From: Ryuthela nishihirai
Taxonomy: Eukaryota > Arthropoda > Arachnida > Araneae > Heptathelidae
Direction: 5' to 3'
DNA length: 64,000 nt
Assembly: GCA_038380435.1 (NCBI GenBank)
Contig: JAWZYU010000010.1
Location: 43,186,135-43,250,134, forward strand
In this document: in pieces, positions 9,673 to 20,611 of the stretch
How the letters are laid out: every line of letters begins with the position of its first letter
Numbering within the stretch: the stretch's first letter is position 1
Program-made: the position numbers and the translations under genes
Notes under the pieces: model-generated
Databases searched by the model: none
Seen by the model: the letters and a program-made list of their open reading frames with translations, nothing else
What the model was told of the DNA's origin: nothing

Positions 9673-10145
9673 TTCCATAACTCTTTAAATACTGTCCCAG
9701 CTGGGTCAGCGTTGAGATTTATCTCCGCAAAAATTCCCCGCCCTGCCCACGGTCAGTAGGGGACACCGATGGGTTTGGAAAGGCCGCCGTTCGTCGGATG
9801 GGACGTTAAGCCGTGGCCCCGTGTGCGGGAGAGCCATACCCTGTGCACGTTAAAGAACACGTTGGATGGCCTTGACGGGAGACTACCATCTGTCTCCCAA
9901 CAGCTGTTCCAGTGGGTCCCCTCCCCCAACCTTCTCTGAGCCTTCGGGGTGCATGTGACCTGGCCATTTAGCCCATGGTGTGCAAAAAGTGCCGCTCAGA
10001 GGTAAAACAACCCAACCGAACTTTAAATACTAAACAAATATTGCTGAAAAATTGAAATTTAAATAATTTCTTTAATATTTCTTGAGTCACAGTTTTCCAT
10101 TAATTGCAAATTTCAGAAGTTATAGAACTTTTAAGTTAGATTTCC
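9640..10145 (+). repeat. ATR1 copy split by a SINE1
   Basis: ATR1 phrases occur before the SINE (TCAAATATTCCAGCTTCCATAACTCTTTAAATACT). They resume after it (AAATATTGCTGAAAAATTGAAATTTAAATAATTTC, TTGAGTCACAGTTTTCCATTAATTGCAAATTTCAGAAGTTATAGAACTT). The SINE1 occupies 9694-10020. Confidence 0.6.
9694..10020 (+). mobile_element. SINE1 copy, 5'-truncated, with target-site duplication
   Basis: The copy begins at GTCCCAGCTGGGTC, part-way through the B box, so the A box is absent. Body and tail are otherwise intact. CTTTAAATACT flanks it at 9683-9693 and 10021-10031, which shows that it inserted in truncated form rather than being trimmed later. Confidence 0.95.
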
Positions 10146-11004
10146 GTTGTTGCGGAAATGGATGAAAATAATTCGTAAGACCAAAGAATAACACTGAATG
10201 GTAAAAATGTCAATTTTCGAGTAAAATAATCAGAAATTCATTTGCCCCAGCAGAAAGTTTCTCTTGTACTTTTTTTTTTTATGGAACTTTCTTATTTTCG
10301 TATATAAAAGCTTACGAGAGAAAGGAAGCTAACGAAAAATAAAATAAAAATATTTTGTAGCTCCATATCGTTAAAAAAAATGGAGAAAATTGCGAGTGCT
10401 GCATAGCTCCAAAATTATTATTTGTTTTAAAGAAAATGTTACAATCGAAGGCAAACCGTCGGAAAATGCAAATTCGAATTACCTCAGAAATTAAGTAATC
10501 GAAGGCAAACCGTCGGAAAATGCAAATTATAATTACCTATCGATATTCGTTCCAGACACTTTCAGTTGCAAATCCGTTTTCCAAATTCAACAGATCTGGA
10601 TGCACAGTTTAACCATTAATTAAAATGAGAGTAAAAATAAAACGTGAAAATTTCTTGTAAAATTTTTGTACTTTTCCCATTTCGCATAAACAGAACAATT
10701 TTCAAAAATAACACTTTAAAAATAAAAAAAATAGAAAAAACAGTTTTATGTGGTAAATATACACAATTAACTTTTTGCTGAAAATTCGAATAATAATAAA
10801 TAAATAAACACTACACAAAGGACAATGACATCCTCACAGAACAACAAAAGTACCAGCAATAACATAGACTTTATCTTGATCCATTCTTGGCAACTGCGAA
10901 GACTATGAGTCTGCGTAATAAAGGGTTCTCATAGTTTGATTGACATATCATTAATCTAAAATCTATCAGAACTGTCGAGGAGTCAATTACACAGTCTTAT
11001 AGTT
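10146..11004. other. No gene; contains a direct repeat
   Basis: AT-rich. A direct repeat beginning AATCGAAGGCAAACCGTCGG is present at about 10443-10488 and 10496-10539. No gene is recognised. Confidence 0.6.
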
Positions 11005-11531
11005 GAGTTGATTAACCTCTCAGCGGCATTTGTTTTTTGCGCACAATGTTCTAAATGGCCAGGTTACAAGGACCCCGAGGGTTCAGAAAAGGTGTGGGGG
11101 AAGGGACCCACTGGGCAGCTATTACGAGGCAGACCGGTAGTCTTCCATCAAGGCCAGGCAGTGTGTTCTTTAACGAATACAGCTTATGGCTCTCTTGTAT
11201 ACGAAACCACGGTTTAACGTCCCATCCGACGGGCGACTGCTTTCCAAGCCAAGCAGTTTCCCTTTTCTCACCAAGGGCAGTGGTTAGCGCGCTTGGCTAC
11301 TGATCTAACCTGGGTTCGAGCCCCGGATTAGGCATGGATGTGTGTGTCGTTTTTCTGGTGAGGTCCTGCCATCCTCTCAGATCTCCTACTATGGCATATA
11401 AACTGACAGGCTCCTGTCAGACCTCTGTGGCAAGCAGCTGCTTGAGGGGGTATTTATTTTATTTTATAGTTAGGACTCGAACCTAGGAACTGCATATTAC
11501 GGACCTTGCGCACTACCGATTGAGTCTCATA
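11005..11531 (-). mobile_element. SINE1, old copy interrupted by a SINE2
   Basis: The tail and body occupy 11005-11280. A SINE2 sits at 11281-11468. The SINE1 tRNA head resumes at 11469-11531 (GGACTCGAACCTAGGAACTGC and CACTACCGATTGAG). A piece just inside the B box was lost. Nesting shows that this SINE1 is older than the SINE2. Confidence 0.8.
11281..11468 (+). mobile_element. SINE2 copy inserted in a SINE1
   Basis: Begins TGGTTAGCGCGCTTGGCTACTGATC. It has B box GGGTTCGAGCCCC, body GGCATGGATGTGTGTGTCG, and ends GAGGGGGTATTTATTTTATTTTATAG. It is well preserved but lacks the first bases of the tRNA-like head. Confidence 0.88.
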
Positions 11532-12554
11532 CACTCCCCAACTCTTCTTACGCTACGCACTGATAACCACTCTGTCCTTATTAAGCTCTGTTCGAAGCAA
11601 ACAAAGATTCAGCAGTAAATCAACAAGTTCATTTTTTTGTATTTATCGTTTCTGTTGATTTTCTTTTAATTATTTCCTTCTTGTTTGATGAGTTAACTGG
11701 TCAACCGTGATTCGCTAACGAGATCGCACCTCGCTTTTACGACGTCAATCTGCCCTGTCTTAAGTATTTACCTTTCTGCGAATTCGGCTTTTTTCCTTCT
11801 CTAATAATTATTACCTTAACATCCCGTCTGTTAAGACATTGTTCTTTCAAAGCAATCACAGCGACCGTTAACAAGTGCTCGCTTCGAAAGAGATTTGACT
11901 GTAATATGACAGAATGGTTGGTGGCTTGACGTTCTGCATAATAGCCTAATTATGCGGCCGCCGACATGGAAATAAAATAGAAACAAAACTTGATTACTTC
12001 GACTTGCGCACTTGATTACCAGAGGAAGTTGTCAATCTCTAAAGAAAATCTCTGTCCAAGTAATCAGTTCAGATTCTCTGGAGCCGAACAGAGCGCTGGC
12101 AAATCCAGTAATATTCAGTACTTGTTTCATCCGTAAATGGCCTGTAATGTGAAGGTTCAGATGGAGACTTCCGTCCGGAGATTGTCTGCACTTGCAGCCA
12201 CCTGTCGTAGATGCGAGCAGAGTACACAAAGCACACACCAGGGTTCAATCGGTCAGTCCACCTCACAGAGTGGAGGATGCGCTCTCTGTCACCCTTAGTC
12301 GCACGGTGACCTTTCCGGTCGGTAAATGCGACTAACCTTTTGGGTGAAGGCCAAGCTTCCGCCAACCCTGCATGAGTTAGTCAATAACCGATAAGTAGCG
12401 AAGAAGAACTCGTATCTCCTGACTTCCGTTTTAGAATGCTTTATTTCTTGTTGCTTCGCGCTGAATCATACTGCACGTGACGGTTTTGTGGTTATTTATC
12501 GTTCTCTCTCTTTCTCTGTTGACAAAGAATTATTCAGATCTGTTTCTCAGCCGC
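11532..12554. other. No gene recognised
   Basis: Less AT-rich than its surroundings between about 12040 and 12370, where two overlapping minus-strand frames are open. Neither resembles a known protein and no splice pattern is convincing. It is left as unassigned single-copy sequence. Confidence 0.4.
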
Positions 12555-12785
12555 TTCTGGCAGTATTTTTTTTTTGCACACGATGGGCTAAATGACCAGG
12601 TCACAAGGATCCCAAAGGGTCAGAGCTTGTTAATGAAAGGGGACCAACAAGGAAGCTGTTAAGAGACAGTAGCCTCCCGCCAAGGCCATCCAGAGTATTC
12701 TTGACCGTATACAGAATATAACTCTTTTGCACACGGGACCATGGCTTTACGTCCTATCTTTCGGAAGGTAGCGTGATGTTTCTTC
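12555..12785 (-). mobile_element. SINE1 remnant, decayed
   Basis: The landmarks TTTTTTGCACACGATGGGCTAAATGACCAGGTCACAAGG, AGCTGTTAAGAGACA and GTAGCCTCCCGCCAAGGCCATCCAG are recognisable in the right order. The tRNA head is missing. Confidence 0.75.
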
Positions 12786-13420
12786 TTCGGTTGTCTGTCT
12801 ATTGGGATCACTTAGGAATGTCCCTCCGGTTCGATCGCAATACGTGACGGGTGAAAGGGTCTTTCAGATAAAATCACAGATTTTATCGCAATTGCAGGGA
12901 CTCAATACTGAGGCTCCTCCCCAATAAAATGGTTCAAATCCAGCCTTTACTTAAATATAACAATTATTTATTGAACACTCACAAACATGCTTGATAGACA
13001 AGGACATATGCTCAGTTACATAGCATTACATCACCAGCTTACTATGCCTGTTCAGCTGTTTTCACAGAGCCCAATGCCATTATTTCCAGTTGGCATTTAT
13101 CAGCTTTTCAATTTTACGTCTTCACGCGTTCGTCCTTCGACTGGCTCCCCCCCTTCGTCGTTGCCAACACCTTCTCCTTTCTCCGCTTCGGCAAGGTCGC
13201 TGACCCGCGGTCCCGGGGTCACTTGTCAGCGGACACTAGCAGTGGGTGACCTCCATCCCCCTGACACTGCTACCTCGATTAACATTCCAGTTGCTGGATG
13301 GAGGCCATATAGCATATGCCTCTTTGGTGAAATAAAAAATAACGTACAAAACATACAAAAAAAAAAAATTTAAAAAGGCCTCTAGCTTGACAGGTAGCAT
13401 TTCCAATTCCATCAGAGATC
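12786..13420. other. No gene recognised
   Basis: Mixed composition. A 128-codon plus-strand frame at 12987-13373 has no recognisable domain and is proline/serine-rich, with an ending in poly-A. It is not called as a gene. Confidence 0.4.
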
Positions 13421-13548
13421 CAATCAGAGAGGGAGGACGGGGTATTTTGCCGAGATTAATCTAAATGCTGGCATACGTGGGACTCGAACCTAGTGATACG
13501 CACATTAGAAGCCTGGAGCGCAACTGGCTAACCCTCGCTCACCCTAAC
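13421..13548 (-). mobile_element. tRNA-like SINE head, decayed
   Basis: On the minus strand: a B-box-like GGTTCGAGTCCC, preceded by TTAGCCAGTTGCGCTCCAGGC and followed by GCATTTAGATTAATCTCGGCAAAAT. It is probably a SINE1 relic (same GAGATTTATCTCCGCAAAAT position), but too diverged to be sure. Confidence 0.55.
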
Positions 13549-14093
13549 CCGATCACTTTGTTAATCACATAATGCGAAATTACCAACTAATTGGCATCAC
13601 TTTAAAGTTCTTTCTTTGACGAAATAGCCGAAACTCTGCTACAACATGCAAAACCAAAAATTCCATTTTCATTTGAGTAATATCAGTTTACGTTTTACAC
13701 CAACAACAACAGTTTATTCAACAAAAGACATCTACATCTACAATTGCAGTTGCTGTACGTTTATAAGATCTTGAAATAAAACAAAAAGAAAAAATTCTGA
13801 GCACTAATATTACCTAACTTCCACTGGAGAAACTATTCGCATTTGAGAGAGATGTAGAGCAACAAACATTTGTACATCTCTGCGAAGACCTTTAAGCTTT
13901 ATCAGCAGGGAATATAAACTATGCTTCAGAAAGCGTTGTGCTTGTTCTGTTAGTTCGTTTTTTTTACCTTCGAAGAAATCAAATTTTTAATGACGGTTTT
14001 AGCATAGATTAGGACGAATATTTAACAGTTCTCTTGGTAATTGATTGGAGAGAAAAAGGATGACGTAATTTTTTTTATTCTTTCAGTTGTGAT
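13549..14093. other. No gene recognised
   Basis: AT-rich sequence without recognisable coding or repeat content. Confidence 0.4.
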
Positions 14094-14106
14094 CATAATC
14101 ATCATT

Positions 14107-14497
14107 GGGTTGGGTTGTTTTACCTCTGAGCGGCACTTTTTTGCACACCATGGGCTAAATGGCCAGGTCACATGGACCCCAAAGGCTTAGAGAAGGTTGA
14201 GGGAAGGGACCCACACTGGAACAGCTGTTGGGAGACAGATGGTAGCCTGTCGTCAAGGCCATCCAGCGTGTTCTTTATCGTGCATATGGTATGGCTCTCC
14301 CGCACACGGGCCACGGCTTAACGTCCCATCTGACGGACGGCGGCCTTTCCAAGCCCATCGGTGTCCCCTACTGACCGTGAGCAGGACGGGGAGTTTAGCG
14401 GAGATAAATCTCAACGCTGAGCCAGCTGGGACTCGAACCTGAGAACTGCAGATTACGAGCCTGGCGCTACCGACTGAGCCCGCCATCCCTACCCCGA
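14107..14497 (-). mobile_element. SINE1 copy with target-site duplication
   Basis: Full length. An imperfect target-site duplication CATAATCATCATT / CATAATCGTCATT lies at 14094-14106 and 14498-14510. The head is slightly shortened (GAGCCTGGCGCTACCGACTGAGCCCGCC). Confidence 0.92.
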
Positions 14498-14656
14498 CAT
14501 AATCGTCATTACGATACTTCTTTTGTTTCTTTTTCCGCAATTTAAAATGACCTTTTCCACATTTTGAGTTTATAAATTCGTATTTACAAATACATGTAAT
14601 ATGCAAAAAATAAAAAAAAAATAAATAATAATCACTTCTAAAATATACCTGATATT

Positions 14657-15048
14657 GAGGGGTGATGGTTTGTTTTTAGTCGGTAGCTCACCAGACTCGT
14701 AATCTGCATTTGCCAGGTTCGAGTCCCACCTGTGCCAACTTTGAGATTTATTCCCCCGAAACTCCTCACCCTGCCCTCGTTCAGCAGGAGAAACCGATAG
14801 GCTTGGAAAGGCCACCGTCCATCGGATGAGACGTAAAGCCATAGTTCTGTGAGCAGAAGAGCCATGTCTTTTGCATGTTAAATAACATGCTGGATGACCT
14901 TGACGGAAGGCTTTCACCTGTCTCCTAACAGCTGTTCCGTGAGTCCACTTCTCCCAATATTCTCTGAGCCTTTGGGAGACCTTGTGACTTGGCCATTTAA
15001 CCCATTGAGTTCACAAAAGTGTGGCTCAAAACGAAACAACCCAGCCGA
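14657..15048 (+). mobile_element. SINE1 copy, diverged
   Basis: Full-length layout with many substitutions. The A box region is broken (GGTTTGTTTTTAGTCGGTAGC), the B box GGTTCGAGTCCCACC is kept, and it ends AACGAAACAACCCAGCC. It is an older insertion than its neighbour at 15112. Confidence 0.85.
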
Positions 15049-15111
15049 ACTCATTAATGCATTCTGTAAAAAACAAGTCTTAAATTTTTTACATAATGTC
15101 TTAAAAACGTG

Positions 15112-15491
15112 AGGCGGGGGTGGCTCGGTCGGTAGCGCGCCAGGCTTGTAATCTGTAGTTCCCAGGTTCGAGTCCCAGCTTGGTCAGCGTTGAGATTTAT
15201 CTCCGCAAAATTCCCCACCCTGCCCACGGTCAGTAGGGGACACCGATGGGCTTGGAAAGGCCGCCGTCCGTCGGATGGGACGTTAAGCCGTGACCCCGTG
15301 TGCGGGAAAGGGATACCTTGTGCACGTTAAAGAACACGCTGAATGGCCTTGACGGGAGGCTACCATCTGTCTCCCAACAGCTGTTCCAGTGGATCCCCTA
15401 ACCTTCTCTGAGCCTTCGGGGTCCATGTGACCTGGCCATTTAGCCCATGGTGTGCAAAAAAAGTGCCGCTCAGAGGTAAAACAACCCAACC
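15112..15491 (+). mobile_element. SINE1 copy
   Basis: Nearly consensus, with A box GTGGCTCGGTCGG and B box GGTTCGAGTCCC. A short deletion lies in the CAGTGGATCCCCTAACC segment. Possible target-site duplication ATAATGTCTT / CCATTGTCTT. Confidence 0.92.
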
Positions 15492-16704
15492 CATTGTCTT
15501 TCTTTGCACAGCTTGTAAGATATTTCTTTTGCAATAACTTTGTATCTCTGCAAGAGATTTCTTTCCAAATAATTTGCCTCTCTCGTGTTGTTATTGCCGT
15601 TCAATTATTACAGGAAGCGCTTTCTTTAGTTCTGTCATATAACTTCATTGATTGCTTAATTTTACTCCCCTAATTTGTTCCTTCACGACTTCATCCAACA
15701 TATGAAAGCTATCATTAAGAGAATTCATTAAATCTTCTTTGGTGATTCTACAAGGGAACGGAAACGACAAAGCCTCGAGCGAAATCATCTGACCACCTGT
15801 AACAACATTCTTAACGCATCCATCCCGCAGTCGTTGCCCTGGTGAAGAGACTTTTTGTATTGCACGCAGGCCTCAATAGCAAATCACAATAACAACATTA
15901 GTTCGCCCAATTCCGAAATAGTCTTGTTGTGGTCAGAGGTCAGAGGAGCGACTTCCGCTCGCCGGTTGCATCCATTTGCTGACACTCGCCGCCAATGCTC
16001 CTTCCACGCTCTGATGGCTTTCAAGCCCTGTTGGCTCCCTTCTTCTGCCGGCCTCTATCTCTTCTCTCCCCGCCCCACGTGGGAGATGAGGATGTAACCC
16101 CGGAGACGTCAGATATTTCGCGACTCTTTCCGGCAGCTTTCCGATCGTCATCTGCAGTAAAACGATCAGAGGTCAAATTTCACCGGCCATCCCCGCAAAT
16201 AATAATGATAATGAACGTTGTTCATCCTGAGTTCTTTTAGCTCTCCAGATGAACTGCAGTTGATGATTGCTTATTTATTCTTCGACCATGGATTTTTGCT
16301 CATGTGCTCGCAGTTTTCTGGTCACTGGTTATGTATTAAATTGCAAAGGAGGTTTTTCTTCGAAGAGCTGCATTTGAAAGCATTCGTAGAATGTTGCTTC
16401 AGTGATCAAGTAAGAAATGTAAGAATCTTTAAATGAATAATGATATTTGTCAAAATGTCGTCTTTTTTTGAGGCATGTACTGCGAGTGTAATTAGGTCAG
16501 TTTACTTATATTTCTTGCCATAACGAAAACAATAAGTACTGTTTAATCATCAGAATTGTAAGTAAATAATAGCTTCTCTTATACATACCTTTCTCTTACT
16601 TCAATAGCGACTTCGCCATTGGTGTGAACTCGAATAATTCAGATGAAGAATTTATTTAAGTGGTGTTTATGTTAAATGAAATGATTCAGATAAAATAAAA
16701 ACCT
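15492..16704. other. No gene recognised
   Basis: A GC-richer patch at about 15940-16190 holds overlapping short open frames on both strands. None resembles a known domain. It could be an untranslated or regulatory segment of a host gene, but nothing decides this. Confidence 0.4.
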
Positions 16705-16717
16705 AAGAGGATTCATG

Positions 16718-17222
16718 GGTTGGGTTGTTTTACCTCTGAGCGGCACTTTTTTTGCAAACAATGGGCTAAATGGCCAGGTCACAAGGACCCAGAAGGCTCA
16801 GAGAAAGTTGGGGGAGGGAACCCCCAACTTTCTCTGAGGGATATGGTTGGGTTCCTCAGAGCGGCGCTTTTTTGCACACCAAGGGCTAAATGGCCAGGTC
16901 ACATGGACTCCGAGGGCTCAGAGAAGGTTGGGGGAGGGGACTCACTGGAACAGCTGTTGGGAGACAGATGGTAGCCTCCCATCAAGGCCATCCAGCTTGT
17001 TCTTTAACGTGCACAGAGTATGGCTCTCCCGCACACGGGGCCACGGCTTAACATCCCATCGACGGACGGCGGCCTTTCCAAGCCTATCGGTGTCCCCTAC
17101 TGACCGTGGGCAGGGCGAGGAATTTTGCGGAGATAAATCTCAACGCTGACCCTGCTGGGACTCGAACCTGGGAACTACAGATTACGAGCCTGATGCGCTA
17201 CCAACTGAGCCACCCCCTCCCC
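16718..17222 (-). mobile_element. SINE1, rearranged: tail duplicated with a hairpin
   Basis: One insertion flanked by AAGAGGATTCATG at 16705-16717 and 17223-17235. From the low-coordinate end it holds a SINE1 tail segment (to about 16814), a perfect hairpin, and then a second complete SINE1 (about 16845-17222). Hairpin arms are 16797-16814 and 16821-16838 with a 6-nt loop. A single target-site duplication around the whole suggests that the rearrangement happened during reverse transcription. Confidence 0.9.
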
Positions 17223-17304
17223 AAGAGGATTCATGTCAACACTAAAATGATCAAATGAAGCAAAAAGAGGAAGAATATTTATATAAATTAAAATGATTCA
17301 TTTG

Positions 17305-17686
17305 TGGGTTGTTTACCTCTGAGCGGCACTTTTTTACACACCATGGGCTAAATGGCCAGGTCACATGGACCCCGAAGGCTCAGAGAAGGTTGGGGGAGGG
17401 GACCCACTGGAACAACTGTTGGGAGACAGATGGTAGCCTCCCGTCAAGGCCATCCAGTTTGTTCTTTAACGTGCACAGGGTATGGCTGTCCCGCACATGG
17501 GGCCACGGCTTAACGTCCCATCCGACGGACGGCGGCCTTTCCAAGCCCATCGGTGTCCCCTACTGACGGTGGGCAGGGCGGGGAATTTTGCGGAGATAAA
17601 TCTCAACGCTGACCCAGCTGGGACTCGAACCTGGGAACTACAGATTACGAGCCTGGCGCGCTACCGACTGAGCCACCCCCGCCCCA
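17305..17686 (-). mobile_element. SINE1 copy
   Basis: Full-length and near consensus, with intact A and B boxes. No clear target-site duplication was found by eye. Confidence 0.92.
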
Positions 17687-17696
17687 CTGATAGAAG

Positions 17697-17866
17697 GGAT
17701 CTGTCTGGGTTCGAGCACCGTATAAGGCATGAATGTTTGTGTCGTGTTTCTGCTGAAGTCTCCCCTTCTTCAAAGATCATCTCTATGGCGTATTAAACCG
17801 ACAGACTCTTGTTAAATTTCTGTGCCAAGGCAGCTGCCTGAGGAGTTATTTATTTATTTATTATTT
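17697..17866 (+). mobile_element. SINE2 copy, decayed
   Basis: B box GGGTTCGAGCACC, then GGCATGAATGTTTGTGTCGTGTTTCTGCTGA, GGCGTATTAAACCGACAG, GGCAGCTGCCTGAGG, and a TATTTATTTATTTATT tail. The A box half is absent. Confidence 0.8.
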
Positions 17867-17867
17867 T

Positions 17868-17983
17868 GGATGCAAAACAAGGGGACTTGGGTTCGATCCC
17901 CGGATAAGGTACGGATATTTTTTTGTTGTCTTTCTGCTGAGATCTCGGCTCCTTCACAGATCTATATAGCGTATCATATTGAC
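17868..17983 (+). mobile_element. SINE2 fragment, decayed
   Basis: GGGTTCGATCCCCGGATAAGG, then a recognisable TTTCTGCTGAGATC and a GCGTATCATATTGACCGG segment. It breaks off where the SINE1 at 17984 begins. Confidence 0.7.
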
Positions 17984-18390
17984 CGGAGGGGTGGCTCAGT
18001 CGTTAGCGCGCTTAGCTGATAAATAAGCGCACTAACGACTGAGCTTGCAATCTGCAGTTCCCAGGTTTGAGTCCCATCTGGTCCAGCGTTGAGAATTATC
18101 TTCGCAAAACTCGCCACCTTGCCCTCAGTCAGAAAGGGACACAGCACAGATGTACTTGGAAATATTGCCGTCCCTCGGATGGGAAGTTAAGCCGTGACCC
18201 TGTGTGTACTCTGTGCACCCTAAAGAACACACTGGTTGGCCTTGACTGAAGGTTACCATCTGTTTCGCAACAGCTGTCCAGTGAGTCCCCTTCCTCCAAC
18301 CTTCTCTGAGCTCTCGGGGTCCTTAAGACCTGACCATTTAGTCCATTTTATGCAATAGAAGTGCCGCTGAGAAGTTAAAACAACCCAACA
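17984..18390 (+). mobile_element. SINE1 copy with inverted duplication of the A-box region
   Basis: Diverged full-length SINE1. Its head contains the A-box segment twice in opposite orientation, 17994-18014 and 18024-18044 (20 of 21 bases pair, loop 9 nt). Body and tail are in normal order, with a short insertion (ACAGCACAGATG) near 18142. Confidence 0.88.
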
Positions 18391-18635
18391 ACGGTCATCT
18401 TTCACGAAATCTCACACTTGTTTTGGAAATCCATAAACAATTATTTTGTACAATTTTATTTTAATCCCATAATGTATATCTGACACTAAAACTAGATTTA
18501 AAAAACAACTGTAAAATTTTATTCCATATAAAATATCATTTTAACCTTTCCCGTCCGGTAGAATATTTTAGTAATTGCGAAACCGCACTCAAGTCTATTC
18601 TCAGATCTCCCCCCTCCCCACCAACAACCGAAACT
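18391..18635. other. No gene recognised
   Basis: AT-rich sequence between SINE copies. Confidence 0.4.
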
Positions 18636-18765
18636 AAATCCTTGGTACATGCCAGCTCGGATGTGGTTTTTCTTACGTTTTTTTCTGCTGAGGTCTCTCC
18701 TTCGTCATAAATCATTTCTACAGTTTATTGCTCATTCTATATCATCATTTTTATAGCTGACAGTC
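18636..18765 (+). mobile_element. SINE2 fragment, decayed
   Basis: It keeps GGATGTGGTTTTTCTTACG, TTTTCTGCTGAGGTCTCTCCTTC and TACAGTTTATTG in SINE2 order. Confidence 0.55.
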
Positions 18766-18807
18766 TCGGACATCGTCCCTCGGATGAGGGGGCATGCTTG
18801 ATGTCCA

Positions 18808-18863
18808 GAACACGGGGACATGCTTGATGTCCAGAGACGGACATCAAGCATGTCCCCGTGTTC
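18808..18863. repeat. Perfect 25-bp foldback
   Basis: The arms are 18808-18832 and 18839-18863 with a 6-nt loop (AGAGAC). The segment GCATGCTTGATGTCCAGA also occurs just before it at 18792-18809, so the foldback arose from a local duplication inside an old SINE1. Confidence 0.96.
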
Positions 18864-18930
18864 AGGAGATCCATACTCGGTGCGTATTAAAGAACATGCT
18901 GGATGGCCTTGCCAAGGAGGTTTCCATCTG

Positions 18931-19306
18931 GCTCGGTTATTTTACCTCTGAGCGGCACTTTTCTGTACACCATGGAGTAAATGGCCAGGTCACATGGACT
19001 CCGAAGGCTCAGAGAAGGTTGGGGGAGGGGACGCACTGGAGCAGCTGTTGGGAGACAGTTCAGATCAAGGCCATCCAGTGTGTTCTTTAACGTGCACAGG
19101 GTATGGCTCTTCCGCGCACGGGGCCAAGGCTTAACGTGCCGTCTGACGGACGACGGCCTTTCCAAGCCCATCGGTGTCCACTACTGACCGTGGGCAGGGC
19201 GGGGAGTTTTGCGGAGATAAATCTCAACGCTGACCCAGCTGTGACTCGAACCTGGGAATTGCAGATTATAAGCCTGACGCGCTACCGACTGAGCCAACCC
19301 CGCCCC
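18931..19306 (-). mobile_element. SINE1 copy nested in an older SINE1
   Basis: Target-site duplication CCATCTG at 18924-18930 and 19307-19313. A small deletion removes part of the body (GAGACAGTTCAGATCAAGG). The rest is near consensus, with an intact B box. Confidence 0.9.
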
Positions 19307-19400
19307 CCATCTGTCTCGTAACAGCGTTTCTGCGAATTCCTACCATCTCTGAGAGCTCGAGGTCCTTGTGATCTCATCATTTAGCCCGTCGCATGCGCAA

Positions 19401-19974
19401 AATAGATCTTTACAAGTAGAATAGAACAATCTTTGTTAATGTTACTGACACGATTATTGTAAGTCAATGAAAGGTTCAAACGATTATTTTTCCTCTATTC
19501 ATTTACCCATCTAGTAAAGGTATTTTGAACTAAAACTGTGTTTAGCGTGGTGAAATTGTTGCAAAATATCTAATTTTTATTTTACTAGAAAAATAAAATA
19601 GAATACTCTTTCCTACAATTATCAAAATCTAAATCTGAAAAGAGAAAGAAAAATCAGATATCCTTCAAGTTTAAGCTGTCGTCTTCAATATAGATGCAAA
19701 GAAATCAGCATTACTGATATTCTAAACCATCCAAAGGACACTTTCCCACGACACAAATAATCTCGATGTCCGATTACTGTTTCCCTACCGACTTCAACGT
19801 CCCAATTTGTTCAACTAGATCTGATCGCAACAACGAGAAGACATTTCGGAATCCGGTTTTAAAGAAAACCAGATTTCGCCTCTTATGAATGCTAAAAACA
19901 TCAAATTACTCTCTTGGGAATGGTCATCGAAATTTAGGTGCATAAACACCTTCTGAAATAATATACTTAAGAAT
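19401..19974. other. No gene recognised
   Basis: AT-rich sequence with no repeat or coding family recognised. Confidence 0.4.
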
Positions 19975-20207
19975 ATGGGTTGTTTTAGATCTGAGCAACA
20001 CTTTTGTGCACACAATACACTAAACGGCAAGGTCATAAGGTTGAGAAGGGGTCACAGGGTCTCAGGGTTGAGAAGTAGACCAATTGGGCAGTTGTTAGGA
20101 GACAGAGACTTATAGTCAAGGCTTCCAGTGTGTTCTCCAACGTGCACAGGATATGCTTTTTAACGTGCACAGGAAGTTCTAAATCGAAACTTTCGGTGTC
20201 ACCATTC
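19975..20207 (-). mobile_element. SINE1 remnant, decayed
   Basis: GGGTTGTTTTAGATCTGAGCAACACTTTTGTGCACACAATACACTAAACGGC and GCTTCCAGTGTGTTCTCCAACGTGCACAGG are recognisable. A short GTGCACAGG segment is repeated. It is interrupted on the right by the younger SINE1 at 20221. Confidence 0.8.
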
Positions 20208-20220
20208 ATTCAGATAACAT

Positions 20221-20598
20221 TGTTTTACCTCTGAGCGGCACGTTTTTGCACACCATGGGCTAAATGGCCAGGCCACAAGGACCCCGAAGGCTCAGAGAAG
20301 GTTGGGGGAGGGGACCCACTGGAACAGCTGTTGGGAGACAGATGGTAGCTTCCCGTCAAGGCTATCCAGCGTGTTCTTTAACGTGCACAGGGTATGGCTT
20401 TCCCGCACACGGGGCCATGGCTTAACGTCCCATCCGACGGACGGCGGCCTTTTCAAGCCCATCGGTGTTCCCTACTGACCGTGGGCAGGGCGGGAAATTT
20501 TGCGGAGATAAATCTCAACGCTGATCCATTGGGACTCGAACCTGGGAACTACAGATTACGAGCCTGGCGCGCTACCGACTGAGCCACCCCCGCCCCAT
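20221..20598 (-). mobile_element. SINE1 copy with target-site duplication
   Basis: Near-consensus copy with target-site duplication ATTCAGATAACAT / ATTCAGATAGCAT at 20208-20220 and 20599-20611. The tail is short, lacking the usual GGTTGGG end. Confidence 0.93.
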
Positions 20599-20611
20599 AT
20601 TCAGATAGCAT

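Larger units (their letters stand above)
18766..19400 (+). mobile_element. SINE1 outer copy, old, split by a younger SINE1
   Basis: The left part (to 18930) has CGTCCCTCGGATGAGG, TATTAAAGAACATGCTGGATGGCCTTG and TTTCCATCTG. The right part (from 19307) resumes CCATCTGTCTCGTAACAG and ends near GCGCAAAATAG. The inserted SINE1 lies at 18931-19306. A foldback at 18808-18863 disrupts the left part. Confidence 0.8.

Noticed and set aside
12987..13373. 128-codon plus-strand open frame, proline/serine-rich.
   Set aside because: No domain, no splice evidence, and it ends in a poly-A stretch. Left unassigned.
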